Positions 9,192-17,118 of a DNA stretch of 29,773 nt are shown piece by piece. The position numbers and the translations under genes were made by a program. This DNA is from AG41 sp035943095 (GTDB lineage Bacteria > Gemmatimonadota > Gemmatimonadetes > Gemmatimonadales > GWC2-71-9). Numbering within the stretch: position 1 is the stretch's first letter; each line of letters starts with the position of its first letter. Below the pieces are notes generated by a model. It made no database searches. It worked only from the letters and a program-made list of their open reading frames with translations, and was not told the DNA's origin. The DNA lies in contig DASZCN010000116.1 in the NCBI GenBank assembly GCA_035943095.1, positions 1 to 29,773 of the forward strand. The letters are read 5' to 3'.

Positions 9192-9215
9192 GGCTACCCC
9201 CCTCCGCACTGTCAA
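9187..9215 (-). promoter_or_regulatory. Candidate promoter of the tam operon, overlapping the divergent promoter
   Basis: On the minus strand a perfect TTGACA (9215-9210) is followed after 17 nt by CAACAT (9192-9187), or after 18 nt by AACATA. The -10 lies on the same bases as the divergent plus-strand -10, so the two promoters cannot be bound by polymerase at once. Transcription would begin near 9180, just upstream of the TTG at 9162. Confidence 0.5.
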
Positions 9216-9235
9216 CCTTTTCGACACCTGACTTC

Positions 9236-10819
9236 ATGCGAACGTCCCCCGCTCTGAGCATCCTCCTCGTCACCGCGACCGCGGTAGCGACGCTGGTCGC
9301 GTGTCGCGGCGGCGGTGGGGGCTCCGGCGTGGGGCGCACGACCCTGACCTACTACGAGTCCTACGACCCCCGCTCGCTCGATCCCGCCCTTTCGACCGAC
9401 GTGCCGACGGGCGAGATGGTCACGCTCGCGTACGATGGTCTCACTCAGTTCGATGCGGACGGCCGTCTGCTCCCGGCGCTCGCCGATCGCTGGACGGCCG
9501 GGCGCGACGGAGCAGGCCGGCGGTACGTCTTTCACCTGCGAGCGGGCGTCAAGTTCCACGACGGCACGCCCGTCACCGCCGCCACGGTGCGCGCGAGTCT
9601 TCTGCGCGTACTCGACCCCGCCACGAGGGGGGGGCGTCCCTGGCCACTCTACCCGATCGCGGGGGCGGAAGCCTATGCCGCCGGTCACAGTCGCGACGTG
9701 CCAGGCATCGAGGTCTTGGGAGACACCGCGGTCGCCTTCACGCTTTCCCAGCCCCTCGCGATCTTCCCGAAATTCCTCGCGATGCCGGTCGCGAGCGTGG
9801 TGCCGGCGCCCCCTCCCCCGGGTCTGGGACAACGCCCGGTCGGAACGGGCCCGTGGCGGCTCGTGGCGTGGCAGCACGACGATTACCTGCGATTCGTGCG
9901 CAACCCCGGCTACTGGGGTGGCGCTCCGGCGGCCGAAACGCTGACGGTGCGGATCGTTCCCGAGCCCCTCACGCGGGCGGCGGAGTTCGAGGCCGGTAGG
10001 CTCAGCGTCCTCGAAGTGCCCTTCGGGGAGACAGCCCGTTGGCGCCGGGAGCGGCCCGGGGACTTGGTCGAGAAGCCCGCGCTACGGGTGGTATACGTGG
10101 CGCTGAACAACCGGCGGGGCCCGCTGCGCGACCTGCGAGTCCGGCAGGCGATCAACCAGGCGGTGAACGTGCCGGAAATCCTCGCGACCGTCTACGGAGG
10201 TCGGGGGATCCCGGCCCGTGGGGCGATCCCGCCGGCGCTGGCGGGGAGCGACACCACCCGACCGCGGTACGCCTATGATCCCCGCGCGGCACGAGCGCTT
10301 CTCGCGCAGGCCGGATACCCGAATGGCATCGAGCTCCAGCTGTGGCGAACCGCGGCCAATGTCGAGCTGTCGCGCGTCGCTCAGGCGATTCAGGCCCAGC
10401 TGGCGGAGGTGGGCGTGCGAGTGGAGCTGGTCGAGCGGGACGCGTCGAGTCAGCGCGAGGCGGCGCGGAAGGGCGAAACGGATATGGTGATCCTCGACTG
10501 GTGGGCCGACTATCCCGACGCCGACAACTTCCTCTATCCCTTGTTCTACTCCGGCAGTTTCGGACCCGGTGGCAATTACGCGTTCTATGCGGACGCCCTG
10601 ACGGACACCCTGATCCTCCGCGCCCGCCGCACCACGGACGAAGCGGCGCGCACCGCCGTGTATCGCCAAATCGACGAGCGGGTGTACCTGGCCGCCCCGT
10701 GGCTGTACCTCTGGTTTCCCACCGATTTGTGGGCACGGCGTGCGGAGCTCACCGGGTGGGACATCCCGGTGATCTTCAACGGGCAACGCTGGACGCGCGC
10801 GCACGTGACACCGCGGTGA
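9236..10819 (+). CDS. Peptide/nickel-type ABC transporter solute-binding lipoprotein (family 5)
   Basis: A 527-aa extracytoplasmic binding protein of the SBP_bac_5 (DppA/OppA/NikA) family. It starts with a lipoprotein signal ending in LVAC (Cys23), followed by a Gly-rich linker. Family landmarks: YESYDPRSLDPALSTDVPTG near the N-terminus, YDGLTQFDADGRLLPALADRW, the FHLRAGVKFHDGTPV signature, GTGPWRLVAW, and RDLRVRQAINQAVN in the second half. C-terminal DWWADYPDADNFLYPLFYSG is typical of the family. The substrate cannot be read from sequence; peptides are most common. The stop overlaps the permease start (GTGA). An 8-G run near 9627-9634 encodes part of TRGGRP. No ATPase genes are present in the window. 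Confidence 0.93.
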   Translation: MRTSPALSILLVTATAVATLVACRGGGGGSGVGRTTLTYYESYDPRSLDPALSTDVPTGEMVTLAYDGLTQFDADGRLLPALADRWTAGRDGAGRRYVFHLRAGVKFHDGTPVTAATVRASLLRVLDPATRGGRPWPLYPIAGAEAYAAGHSRDVPGIEVLGDTAVAFTLSQPLAIFPKFLAMPVASVVPAPPPPGLGQRPVGTGPWRLVAWQHDDYLRFVRNPGYWGGAPAAETLTVRIVPEPLTRAAEFEAGRLSVLEVPFGETARWRRERPGDLVEKPALRVVYVALNNRRGPLRDLRVRQAINQAVNVPEILATVYGGRGIPARGAIPPALAGSDTTRPRYAYDPRAARALLAQAGYPNGIELQLWRTAANVELSRVAQAIQAQLAEVGVRVELVERDASSQREAARKGETDMVILDWWADYPDADNFLYPLFYSGSFGPGGNYAFYADALTDTLILRARRTTDEAARTAVYRQIDERVYLAAPWLYLWFPTDLWARRAELTGWDIPVIFNGQRWTRAHVTPR

Positions 10820-11736
10820 TCGGCCTCGTCGGGCGCAGGCTCCTCGGGACCGTGCCGACCCTGTTCGGCGTGGTGGTAGTCGCGTTTCTCCTGCTGAACG
10901 TGGCACCCGGCGACCCGGTCGCGGCCATGGTGGGTGAGCGCGCCGACGCGGCGACCATCGCGCGCCTTCGCGCAGAGCTCCATCTCGACGACCCGCTCCC
11001 CACGCAGTTCGGGCGCTACGTATGGGACGCCGTCCGCGGCCACTTTGGCCATTCTTACATCACGCAGCGCCCGATCGCCGGGGACCTCAGGGAGCGGTTC
11101 CCCAAGACCGTCGAGCTCGCGCTCGCGGCGATGGCATTCGCGGCGCTGGGAGGCATCTCCCTCGGCCTGCTCTCGGCGGTCCGGCCCGGTAGCGCGCTCG
11201 ACCGGATCGCCATGCTCCTCTCTTATCTTGGAGTGTCGTTCCCGGTGTACTGGGTGGGGCTGCTGTTGATTCTCGTGTTCGCGGTGATGTTACGGTGGCT
11301 CCCGCCTTCCGGCTCGGGCGGGCTCGCCTACCTCGTGCTCCCAGCCCTCACCCTCGGCATGCGCTCGGTCGCGTTCCTCGCGCGGATGACGCGCGCCGCG
11401 ATGCTCGAAGTGCTGTCGAGCGACTTCGTTCGGACGGCCCGGGCAAAGGGTCTGAGCGAGGCGGCGGTGATCGTCCGGCACGGATTGCGGAACGCGCTCA
11501 TTCCGGTGATCACGGTGCTCGGGCTCGACACGGGCAGCTACCTCACCGGCAGCATCCTCACGGAAACGATCTTCGGCTGGCCGGGCCTAGGGCGCTACGT
11601 GCTCACCGCGATCGAAAAGCGCGACCTCCCCGCCATCCAAGGGAGCATACTCTTCATGTCCCTGGTGTTTGTCCTCGTGAACCTGGTGACGGACGTGGTC
11701 TATGCAAAAGTTGATCCTCGCGTCGCTTACGATTAG
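10816..11736 (+). CDS. DppB/OppB-type ABC transporter permease
   Basis: A 306-aa inner-membrane permease with GTG start at 10816, overlapping the binding-protein stop by 4 nt (GTGA). The N-terminus GRRLLGTVPTLFGVVVVAFL is the first transmembrane segment, followed by the family motif LLNVAPGDPVAAMVGERA. The substrate-pathway region contains YLGVSFPVYWVGLLLI. The EAA loop that docks the ATPase reads RTARAKGLSEAAVIVRHGLRNALIP, and the protein ends with the normal VYAKVDPRVAYD. It is full length. Odd: the usual DppC-type second permease and the DppD/F ATPases do not follow; a carboxypeptidase gene begins inside its last 35 nt. Either the partners are encoded elsewhere or the cluster has lost them. 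Confidence 0.92.
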   Translation: MIGLVGRRLLGTVPTLFGVVVVAFLLLNVAPGDPVAAMVGERADAATIARLRAELHLDDPLPTQFGRYVWDAVRGHFGHSYITQRPIAGDLRERFPKTVELALAAMAFAALGGISLGLLSAVRPGSALDRIAMLLSYLGVSFPVYWVGLLLILVFAVMLRWLPPSGSGGLAYLVLPALTLGMRSVAFLARMTRAAMLEVLSSDFVRTARAKGLSEAAVIVRHGLRNALIPVITVLGLDTGSYLTGSILTETIFGWPGLGRYVLTAIEKRDLPAIQGSILFMSLVFVLVNLVTDVVYAKVDPRVAYD

Positions 11737-13216
11737 CTCCGCGCTCGCGGCGCAGAGCCCCTCCTCCATACGACCGCGCACGGTGCCGCTGCGGGGATCG
11801 CTCGAGCATCGCCTCGCCCAACTCGTCGACGCGCCCCCGTTCGACCGCGCGACGTGGGGGATGTACGTCGTGGACGATCGGGGGCGGGTGTTGTATCAGC
11901 GGAACGCGGACCGCTTCTCCGTCCCCGCCAGCAATACGAAGCTCGTGGTCACGGCCACCGCGGCGGTGCTGTTGCCCCCCGACTACCGCGTCAAGACGAG
12001 CCTGTACGTGAACGGACGCGTGGATGGCGCCGTGTTGTTCGGGGACCTGATCCTCTACGGGCGCGGCGACCCGACGTGGTCGGCGCGCTGCTACGGCGTG
12101 GACACGCTGGCGCCCGGGGCGTGCGACTCGACCTTCACCGCGATCGACGCGATCGCCGATTCCATCCGGGCCCGCGGGATTCGCCGCATCACCGGGAAGC
12201 TGGTGGGCGACGGCTCGTACTTCGAGCCGACCCTCATCCACTACGGGTGGAATGCCTGGGACCTGACGTGGTGGTACGCTGCCCCGGTGTCCGGGCTGGG
12301 CTTCCACGACAACAGCGTGGATTTCCAGATCGCGCCCGGCCCGGCGGTCGACGCCCCCCCGGCCATCACCTGGGCGCCCGACTTGGGCCTCATCACGTTC
12401 GAGAACCGCGCGCGCACCGTGCCCGCCGATTCGAGCTCTACCATCGGCGACAACTTCTTCCGCTCGGGCGGGGGGTGGAGCATTCGCGCCGAAGGCGCGG
12501 TGCCGCTCGGGAAGAAGCCCTGGACGGAGAACGTGGCGCTCCCCGACCCCAATCTCTACGCGGCCCGAGCGCTCGCGGCATCGCTCGCGCGCAAGGGAGT
12601 TGCAGTGGAGGGGGGCGCGGCCGCCACCACGGACTCCCTGGCCTATCGCACCGTCCGCTGCTGCGGCTCCGCGCTCCTCGAGTACTCCGGCCGACCGCTT
12701 CCGGACATCATCTTCCCAATCCTCAACTCCAGCCAGAACTGGTTCGCCGAGATGCTGCTCAAGATCCTGGGGCGCGAGCTCCGGGGCGACGGCTCATGGC
12801 GAGCGGGCCTCGACGTGGAGCGGCGTTTTCTCATCGACTCCGTCAAAATCGATTCGACCGCGTTCGCGCTCGAGGACGGCTCCGGCTTGGCGGCCGGGAA
12901 CCTCGTCACGCCCCACGCGTTCACGCAGCTCCTTCACTATATGCACGGGCATCCGAAGGGCGGGCCGTTCGTCGCCGGGTTGCCCCATGCCGGCGAACCG
13001 GGGTCCCTGCTCCGCCGCTTCGGCGGCACTCCGCTCGAAGGGCGCGTGATCGCCAAGACGGGCAGCATCGACCGAGTGAACAGCCTGTCGGGCTACATCG
13101 AGGGGCACAACGGTCGAACCATCACGTTCAGCGTGCAGGCGAATGGGCACGCGGTGCCGTATTCGCAGATGCTGGCGCAGATCGACTCGGTGGTCGTGCA
13201 GATCGGGCGGCCCTAG
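11702..13216 (+). CDS. dacB: D-alanyl-D-alanine carboxypeptidase/endopeptidase (PBP4, peptidase S13)
   Basis: A 504-aa periplasmic penicillin-binding enzyme that trims or cleaves peptidoglycan stem peptides. The signal peptide is MQKLILASLTISSALAAQ. All three serine-penicillin-recognition motifs are present: SNTK (Ser77-Lys80), SQN (344-346, in NSSQNWFAEMLLK) and KTG (452-454). The family motif EDGSGL is at 391-396. Four Cys (130, 141, 320, 321) could form disulfides. The ATG at 11702 lies 35 nt inside the upstream permease gene, so the signal peptide is encoded in overlap. It is chosen because no later start would keep the signal. The 3' end overlaps the convergent reductase gene by 4 nt. 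Linked transport and cell-wall trimming could mean recycling of wall peptides; this is inference. Confidence 0.93.
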   Translation: MQKLILASLTISSALAAQSPSSIRPRTVPLRGSLEHRLAQLVDAPPFDRATWGMYVVDDRGRVLYQRNADRFSVPASNTKLVVTATAAVLLPPDYRVKTSLYVNGRVDGAVLFGDLILYGRGDPTWSARCYGVDTLAPGACDSTFTAIDAIADSIRARGIRRITGKLVGDGSYFEPTLIHYGWNAWDLTWWYAAPVSGLGFHDNSVDFQIAPGPAVDAPPAITWAPDLGLITFENRARTVPADSSSTIGDNFFRSGGGWSIRAEGAVPLGKKPWTENVALPDPNLYAARALAASLARKGVAVEGGAAATTDSLAYRTVRCCGSALLEYSGRPLPDIIFPILNSSQNWFAEMLLKILGRELRGDGSWRAGLDVERRFLIDSVKIDSTAFALEDGSGLAAGNLVTPHAFTQLLHYMHGHPKGGPFVAGLPHAGEPGSLLRRFGGTPLEGRVIAKTGSIDRVNSLSGYIEGHNGRTITFSVQANGHAVPYSQMLAQIDSVVVQIGRP

Positions 13217-14235
13217 TCCTCCGTCTGCCCGAATAGGGCCATGTTCGAGCTGTGGCCCGGCTCGATCTTGGCCGCGGGATTGATGAAGTGGACCGCATGG
13301 TTCACGGCGATCGCCGCTTCGGCCGCCCCCGTCGCGATCAGCTTGAGTTTCCCCGGGTAGGTGGTGATATCGCCCGCGGCAAACACACCGGGGATGTTCG
13401 TCGCCATCGTCTGCGACACCTTGATTTCGCCCTTCTCGATATCGAGCCCCCAGTGGGCGATGGCCCCGAGCGACGAGATGAACCCCAGCTGCGGGATCAC
13501 GCACTCCACCGCGAGGCGTTCCTCTTCCTTCGTCTTGTTGTTGACGATCGTCACCCCATCGATCGCGTCGCCGCCGTGGATCGCCTTGAGCTCCCAGCAG
13601 GTGCGGAGCTCCATCTTCCCGGCGGCGCTGAGCTCTCGCACCTGGCGTACGGTCGCGGCGTGGGCTCGGAAGCCGTCCCGGCGATGAATCATCACGATCG
13701 ACCGAGCGATCCCCTGCAGGTTCACCGCCCAGTCGAACGCGGAGTCGCCCCCGCCGACGAGCAGCACGCGCTTGCCCGCGAACACTTTGGGATCGAGGAT
13801 CCGGTCGTGGAGCCCCTTCCCGTACCACCGATCTGCGTCCTTGAGTGGCAGCTTGCGGGGGGTGAAGGCGCCAATTCCCCCCGCGATCAGCACGGTGCGC
13901 GACGGGTAGGCATCCCGCTCCGTAACGATCGTGAAGCGCGGGTGACCGTTTTCGGATGATCGCTCGAGGCGCGTCACCTGCTCGCCGAGGTGCACGGGCG
14001 CGTGAAATTGCATGGCCTGCTCCGCCATCCCGCGCACCAAGTCTTTCGCGAGCACCTTGGGGAATCCGGCCACGTCGAAGATGTATTTCTCGGGGTAGAG
14101 CGCCGTGAGCTGTCCGCCGACCTGATCGAGGTTGTCGATCAGGCAGCACGAGGCCCCCCGCATTCCCGCGTAAAACGCGCCGAACAGCCCCGTGGGGCCG
14201 GCACCGATAATCGTGATATCTTTGACGTCCTGCAT
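13213..14235 (-). CDS. Ferredoxin (flavodoxin)-NADP+ reductase, thioredoxin-reductase-like (YumC type)
   Basis: A 340-aa FAD enzyme that shuttles electrons between NADPH and ferredoxin/flavodoxin. The FAD Rossmann motif is GAGPTGLFGAFYAG (from Gly11), and the NADP-binding motif is VLLVGGGDSAFDWA (around 158-170) followed by the HRRDGFR signature. C-terminal FAD contact is VFAAGDITTYPGK. There is no CxxC between the two halves, which excludes a thioredoxin reductase. The MQDVKDITIIG start has only a weak purine stretch upstream. It is transcribed alone, convergent with dacB. The two genes share the tetranucleotide CTAG (13213-13216), which supplies both TAG stops. Confidence 0.92.
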   Translation of the reverse strand: MQDVKDITIIGAGPTGLFGAFYAGMRGASCCLIDNLDQVGGQLTALYPEKYIFDVAGFPKVLAKDLVRGMAEQAMQFHAPVHLGEQVTRLERSSENGHPRFTIVTERDAYPSRTVLIAGGIGAFTPRKLPLKDADRWYGKGLHDRILDPKVFAGKRVLLVGGGDSAFDWAVNLQGIARSIVMIHRRDGFRAHAATVRQVRELSAAGKMELRTCWELKAIHGGDAIDGVTIVNNKTKEEERLAVECVIPQLGFISSLGAIAHWGLDIEKGEIKVSQTMATNIPGVFAAGDITTYPGKLKLIATGAAEAAIAVNHAVHFINPAAKIEPGHSSNMALFGQTED

Positions 14236-14263
14236 GGGCTTCTATCGTAACGGAAGCCTCTTT

Positions 14264-14290
14264 GAGAGGGGAGAGGGGAGAGGGGAGTGG
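14264..14290. repeat. Purine tandem repeat (GAGAGGG)n
   Basis: Three copies of GAGAGGG followed by a variant GAGTGGG run just upstream of the adenosyltransferase start. The purine tract may serve as a diffuse Shine-Dalgarno for the TTG at 14298. Confidence 0.5.
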
Positions 14291-14297
14291 GAAGAGG

Positions 14298-14843
14298 TTG
14301 AAGATCTACACCAGGACCGGTGACGGGGGGGACACGGGCCTGTTTGGTGGCGGGCGCGTGCCCAAGGATCACCAGCGCGTGGCGGCCTACGGCGCCGTGG
14401 ATGAGCTGAACGCCGCGATCGGACTCGCGCGGGCGCTCGAGCCTGTGGCGTTCGGGGACGGACTGCTGCAGGACATCCAGCGAGACCTGTTCGCCATCGG
14501 CGGGCAGCTCGCGAGCCCCGAGCCCGCGAAAGTGGCCAAGGCGCTGGCTAAGGCGACGCTCGGTGACGACCGCGTCGCGGCACTCGAGGGAGCCATCGAT
14601 GCGACCGAGGCCCACCTCTCGCCTCTGAAGGAGTTCATCCTGCCCGGGGGGGCGCCGAAGGCCGCCGCGCTGCATTTCGCGCGCACCGTATGCCGCCGGG
14701 CGGAACGGTGCGTTGTGACACTGGCGCGCGAGACCTCCCTCGCCCCGAACATCCTCCCGTACTTGAACCGCCTATCGGACCTGCTGTTCGTCCTGGCCCG
14801 CCACGCCAACGCGGCCGCCGGCCGAGCCGACGTCGCGTGGTAA
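14298..14843 (+). CDS. Cob(I)yrinic acid a,c-diamide adenosyltransferase (PduO/MMAB type)
   Basis: A 181-aa ATP:cob(I)alamin adenosyltransferase that makes adenosylcobalamin. The ATP-binding N-terminus KIYTRTGDGGDTGLFGG is characteristic, followed by RVAAYGAVDELNAAIG. Near the C-terminus ARTVCRRAERCVVTLARE and the PYLNRLSDLLFVLARHAN signature complete the trimeric PduO fold. The TTG at 14298 is chosen because homologs begin directly with this motif; an in-frame TTG at 14262 would translate the purine repeat as a low-complexity tail. Purine-rich GGGGAG lies about 10 nt upstream. The last 7 nt overlap the aroB start. No cobalamin-dependent enzyme is in the window. Confidence 0.93.
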   Translation: MKIYTRTGDGGDTGLFGGGRVPKDHQRVAAYGAVDELNAAIGLARALEPVAFGDGLLQDIQRDLFAIGGQLASPEPAKVAKALAKATLGDDRVAALEGAIDATEAHLSPLKEFILPGGAPKAAALHFARTVCRRAERCVVTLARETSLAPNILPYLNRLSDLLFVLARHANAAAGRADVAW

Positions 14844-15937
14844 CCGTTCCGGTCTCACTCACCGAGCACCGCGACGCGTCGTACGACATCGTCATCGGTC
14901 GCGGCGTCCTCACTGAACTGCCCGCCCGGGTCAGGGCGGCGTGCGTGGCTGCTCGCTATGCCGTCATCACCGACTCACACGTGGCGGCCCTGTTCGGTGA
15001 GAAGGTGGCGACCGGCCTCCGCGAGGAGGGGTTGCACGCCGAGGTGTTCGAGTTCCCGGCGGGGGAGTGGAACAAGACGCGGGAAACCTGGGCGGCGCTC
15101 TCCGACCGCATGCTGGCCCGCCAATTCGGACGTGACGCGGCCGTCATCGCCCTCGGCGGCGGTGTGGTGGGCGACGTGGCGGGGTTCGTGGCAGCGAGTT
15201 ATCTGCGCGGGGTCCCGTATGTGCAGGTGCCCACCACGCTCCTGGCCATGATCGACTCGTCGATCGGCGGCAAGACCGGCGTTGACGTGCCCGCGGGAAA
15301 AAACCTGCTCGGCGCTTTTCATCAACCACGCCTCGTCCTCGCGGACCTCGAAGCGCTCGCGTCGCTCTCAGCCCAGCAGTTCGCGGCGGGGGTCGCCGAG
15401 GCCGTGAAGCACGGCGTGATCGCCGACGCCGCGTACTTCGCGACGCTCGAGCGGGACGCCGACGCGATCACCGCACGGGACGCGGGAGCGCTCGAGCGTC
15501 TCGTGGCGCGCTCCGTGGAGATCAAAGCGGCGGTCGTGGCGGCGGATGAGCGGGAGGCCGGATGCCGGGCGAGTCTGAACTTCGGTCACACCATTGGCCA
15601 CGCCATCGAAGCGACCGCAAAGTTCGCGGCGCTGCACGGAGAAGCCGTCGCGATCGGGATGGCGTTCGAGGCTCGGCTCGCCGAGGCCCTTGACGTCGCC
15701 GAGCCGGGCACGGCGGGTCGGATCCGGGGCGTGCTCGAGCGCTATGGGCTGCCGCTCGAGCTGCCAGAGACGGCGACGGCGGACACCTTGATCGCTGCGA
15801 TGCACTTGGACAAGAAGAATCGTGAGGGTTCCGTGCGATTCGCGTTGCCGCAGGCGATCGGCCGAATGCGCGTGGATCGCCAAAGCTGGACGGTGGCCGC
15901 GCCCGAGAGCGTGATCCGGGAGGTGTTAGGGAGTTAG
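14837..15937 (+). CDS. aroB: 3-dehydroquinate synthase
   Basis: A 366-aa cytosolic enzyme of the shikimate pathway that converts DAHP to 3-dehydroquinate with NAD+ and a divalent metal. Seen: the nucleotide motif ALGGGVVGDVAGF (GGGVVGD 107-113), PTTLLAMIDSSIGGKTGVD, GKNLLGAFHQP, and metal ligands consistent with Glu188 (EAVKHG), His251 (NFGHTIGHA) and His267 (LHGEA). The spacing of the two His residues equals that of characterised enzymes. The start is GTG at 14837, inside the last codons of the adenosyltransferase, indicating coupling. Length is normal for the family. Confidence 0.95.
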   Translation: MVTVPVSLTEHRDASYDIVIGRGVLTELPARVRAACVAARYAVITDSHVAALFGEKVATGLREEGLHAEVFEFPAGEWNKTRETWAALSDRMLARQFGRDAAVIALGGGVVGDVAGFVAASYLRGVPYVQVPTTLLAMIDSSIGGKTGVDVPAGKNLLGAFHQPRLVLADLEALASLSAQQFAAGVAEAVKHGVIADAAYFATLERDADAITARDAGALERLVARSVEIKAAVVAADEREAGCRASLNFGHTIGHAIEATAKFAALHGEAVAIGMAFEARLAEALDVAEPGTAGRIRGVLERYGLPLELPETATADTLIAAMHLDKKNREGSVRFALPQAIGRMRVDRQSWTVAAPESVIREVLGS

Positions 15938-15983
15938 CCGGGGCTCCATCAATTCCTGACATAATCACATATCCGTCAACAAC

Positions 15984-16124
15984 TTCCCACATGCGTGTGC
16001 ACGTCTCCACATTTCCGCCCGGCGAGAATCAACGTCTCATCAACATCGTTTTCTCCACATACGATGTGGATAGTGGACAAACTTCGCAGTGACGGCGCGG
16101 GATCAGAATTTGTGATGTGGAAAA
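15984..16124. promoter_or_regulatory. Cluster of DnaA-box-like motifs
   Basis: Compared with the E. coli DnaA box TTATCCACA: CTATCCACA on the minus strand (16073-16065, 8/9), TTTTCCACA on the minus strand (16124-16116, 8/9), TTCTCCACA on the plus strand (16051-16059, 7/9) and GTCTCCACA on the plus strand (16003-16011, 7/9); a weaker TTCCCACAT is at 15984-15992. The middle pair forms a perfect inverted repeat TCCACAT-ACG-ATGTGGA (16054-16070). This suggests DnaA binding (promoter control or a replication site) or another regulator with a similar target; it is not proven. Confidence 0.45.
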
Positions 16125-16134
16125 ACGTGCAGAT

Positions 16135-16163
16135 TTGCACCATTGGGTGGCCATTCCTATATT
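16135..16163 (+). promoter_or_regulatory. Promoter of the sigma-factor gene
   Basis: TTGCAC (16135-16140), 17-nt spacer, TATATT (16158-16163). The expected start near 16170 gives a 55-nt leader. The nearest DnaA-like box ends 11 nt upstream of the -35. Confidence 0.65.
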
Positions 16164-16224
16164 GCCCCGGACGCGGCGTTCCCTAGAACGATTGTCGGTG
16201 GTCTACCGTCGGAGCCCAACAGCT

Positions 16225-17118
16225 ATGGCGCGGTCGAACGGAGGCAAGGCGAAGGCGTTTTTTCGAGCTAATCCTTCCGGTGCATTCGACCAGTACCTCC
16301 AAGACATCCAAAAGCTCCCCCTGATAAAAGATCCCGCGGAAGAGCGTCGGCTGGCCCGGCGCGTCCAGCGAGGTGATGAAAAAGCCGCCGAACGGCTCGT
16401 GACCGCCAACCTCCGCTTCGTCATTTCTTATGTCAAAAAGTACCAAGGGCACGGTCTCGATCTGTCCGAGCTCGTCGCCATCGGCAATGAAGGGCTCCTC
16501 AAGGCAGTGAAGAAATTCGATCCGGACCAGGGCGTGAAGTTCATCTCATATGCGGTGTGGTGGGTGCGCCAGGCGGTCCTCAAGGCGTTGGCCGAGCAGA
16601 CCCGTAGCGTCCGTATCCCGCTGAATCAGAACTCCCAATTGATCCGCATGAGTCGCACCGAGACCTATCTCTCGCAGGAGCTGGGCCGGGAGCCGACGGA
16701 CGACGAGATCGCCATGGCGCTCCAGGACACCGTGGACAACGTGCGAACCGCCCGCCGCATGACCGCGGCGGAGCTGTCGCTCGATGCCCCGGTGGATCGC
16801 AGCGACAAAGACGCCGCCACGCTGGGTGAGCGCTTTGCCGGACAAGAGGGCGGCGAGATCGAAGAGAAGACCGACGGCAAGCTGATGCGCGAGTTCATCG
16901 ATCGCATCTTCCAGAAGTACCTGACCTCCCGCGAGCGCAAGATCCTTTATCTCTACTACGGTCTCGAAGAAGGCAGCGAGGCGATGACCCTCGAGAAGAT
17001 CGGCGCGCTCATGGGCGTCACGAGGGAGCGGATCAGACAGATCAGGGAGCGGGCGTTCGAAAAGCTGCGGGAGTCCCCGGACGGCCGGGCACTCAAGGGA
17101 TTCTGGAGGGCGGCCTAA
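16225..17118 (+). CDS. Sigma-70 family RNA polymerase sigma factor (RpoD/SigA-like, lacking region 1.1)
   Basis: A 297-aa sigma factor. Region 1.2 is at about 18-50 (AFDQYLQDIQKLPLI), region 2 at 55-125 (LVTANLRFVISYVKKYQGHG, DLSELVAIGNEGLLKAVKKFD, then region 2.3-2.4 FISYAVWWVRQAVLKAL), region 3 at 130-200, and region 4.2 HTH at about 254-283 (MTLEKIGALMGVTRERIRQI). It lacks region 1.1 and the non-conserved insert of E. coli RpoD. In some phyla proteins of this length and layout are the housekeeping sigma, so this may be the principal or a group-2 factor. The ATG at 16225 has GGAG 10 nt upstream. Its own promoter, DnaA-like boxes upstream and a strong terminator downstream mark it as a single-gene unit. 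Confidence 0.93.
   Translation: MARSNGGKAKAFFRANPSGAFDQYLQDIQKLPLIKDPAEERRLARRVQRGDEKAAERLVTANLRFVISYVKKYQGHGLDLSELVAIGNEGLLKAVKKFDPDQGVKFISYAVWWVRQAVLKALAEQTRSVRIPLNQNSQLIRMSRTETYLSQELGREPTDDEIAMALQDTVDNVRTARRMTAAELSLDAPVDRSDKDAATLGERFAGQEGGEIEEKTDGKLMREFIDRIFQKYLTSRERKILYLYYGLEEGSEAMTLEKIGALMGVTRERIRQIRERAFEKLRESPDGRALKGFWRAA

Larger units (their letters stand above)
15938..16224. promoter_or_regulatory. Comparatively AT-rich regulatory gap before the sigma-factor gene
   Basis: This 287-nt gap is visibly richer in A/T than its surroundings. It holds repeated CCACAT/ATGTGG motifs (separate entry), a strong promoter at 16135-16163 and the Shine-Dalgarno GGAG at 16211-16214 that fixes the ATG at 16225. 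The sigma frame is open upstream to 16117 but that extension lies before the predicted transcription start. Confidence 0.7.

Noticed and set aside
9163..9339. Longer N-terminus for the Omp85-like protein
   Set aside because: It would run through the divergent gene's start, place a Pro-rich stretch before the signal peptide and lie upstream of the predicted promoter.
14262..14297. Upstream TTG start for the adenosyltransferase
   Set aside because: It would translate a purine repeat ahead of the conserved family N-terminus.
16117..16224. Longer N-terminus for the sigma factor
   Set aside because: Begins upstream of the promoter -10 and lacks a ribosome site; the ATG at 16225 has GGAG 10 nt upstream.
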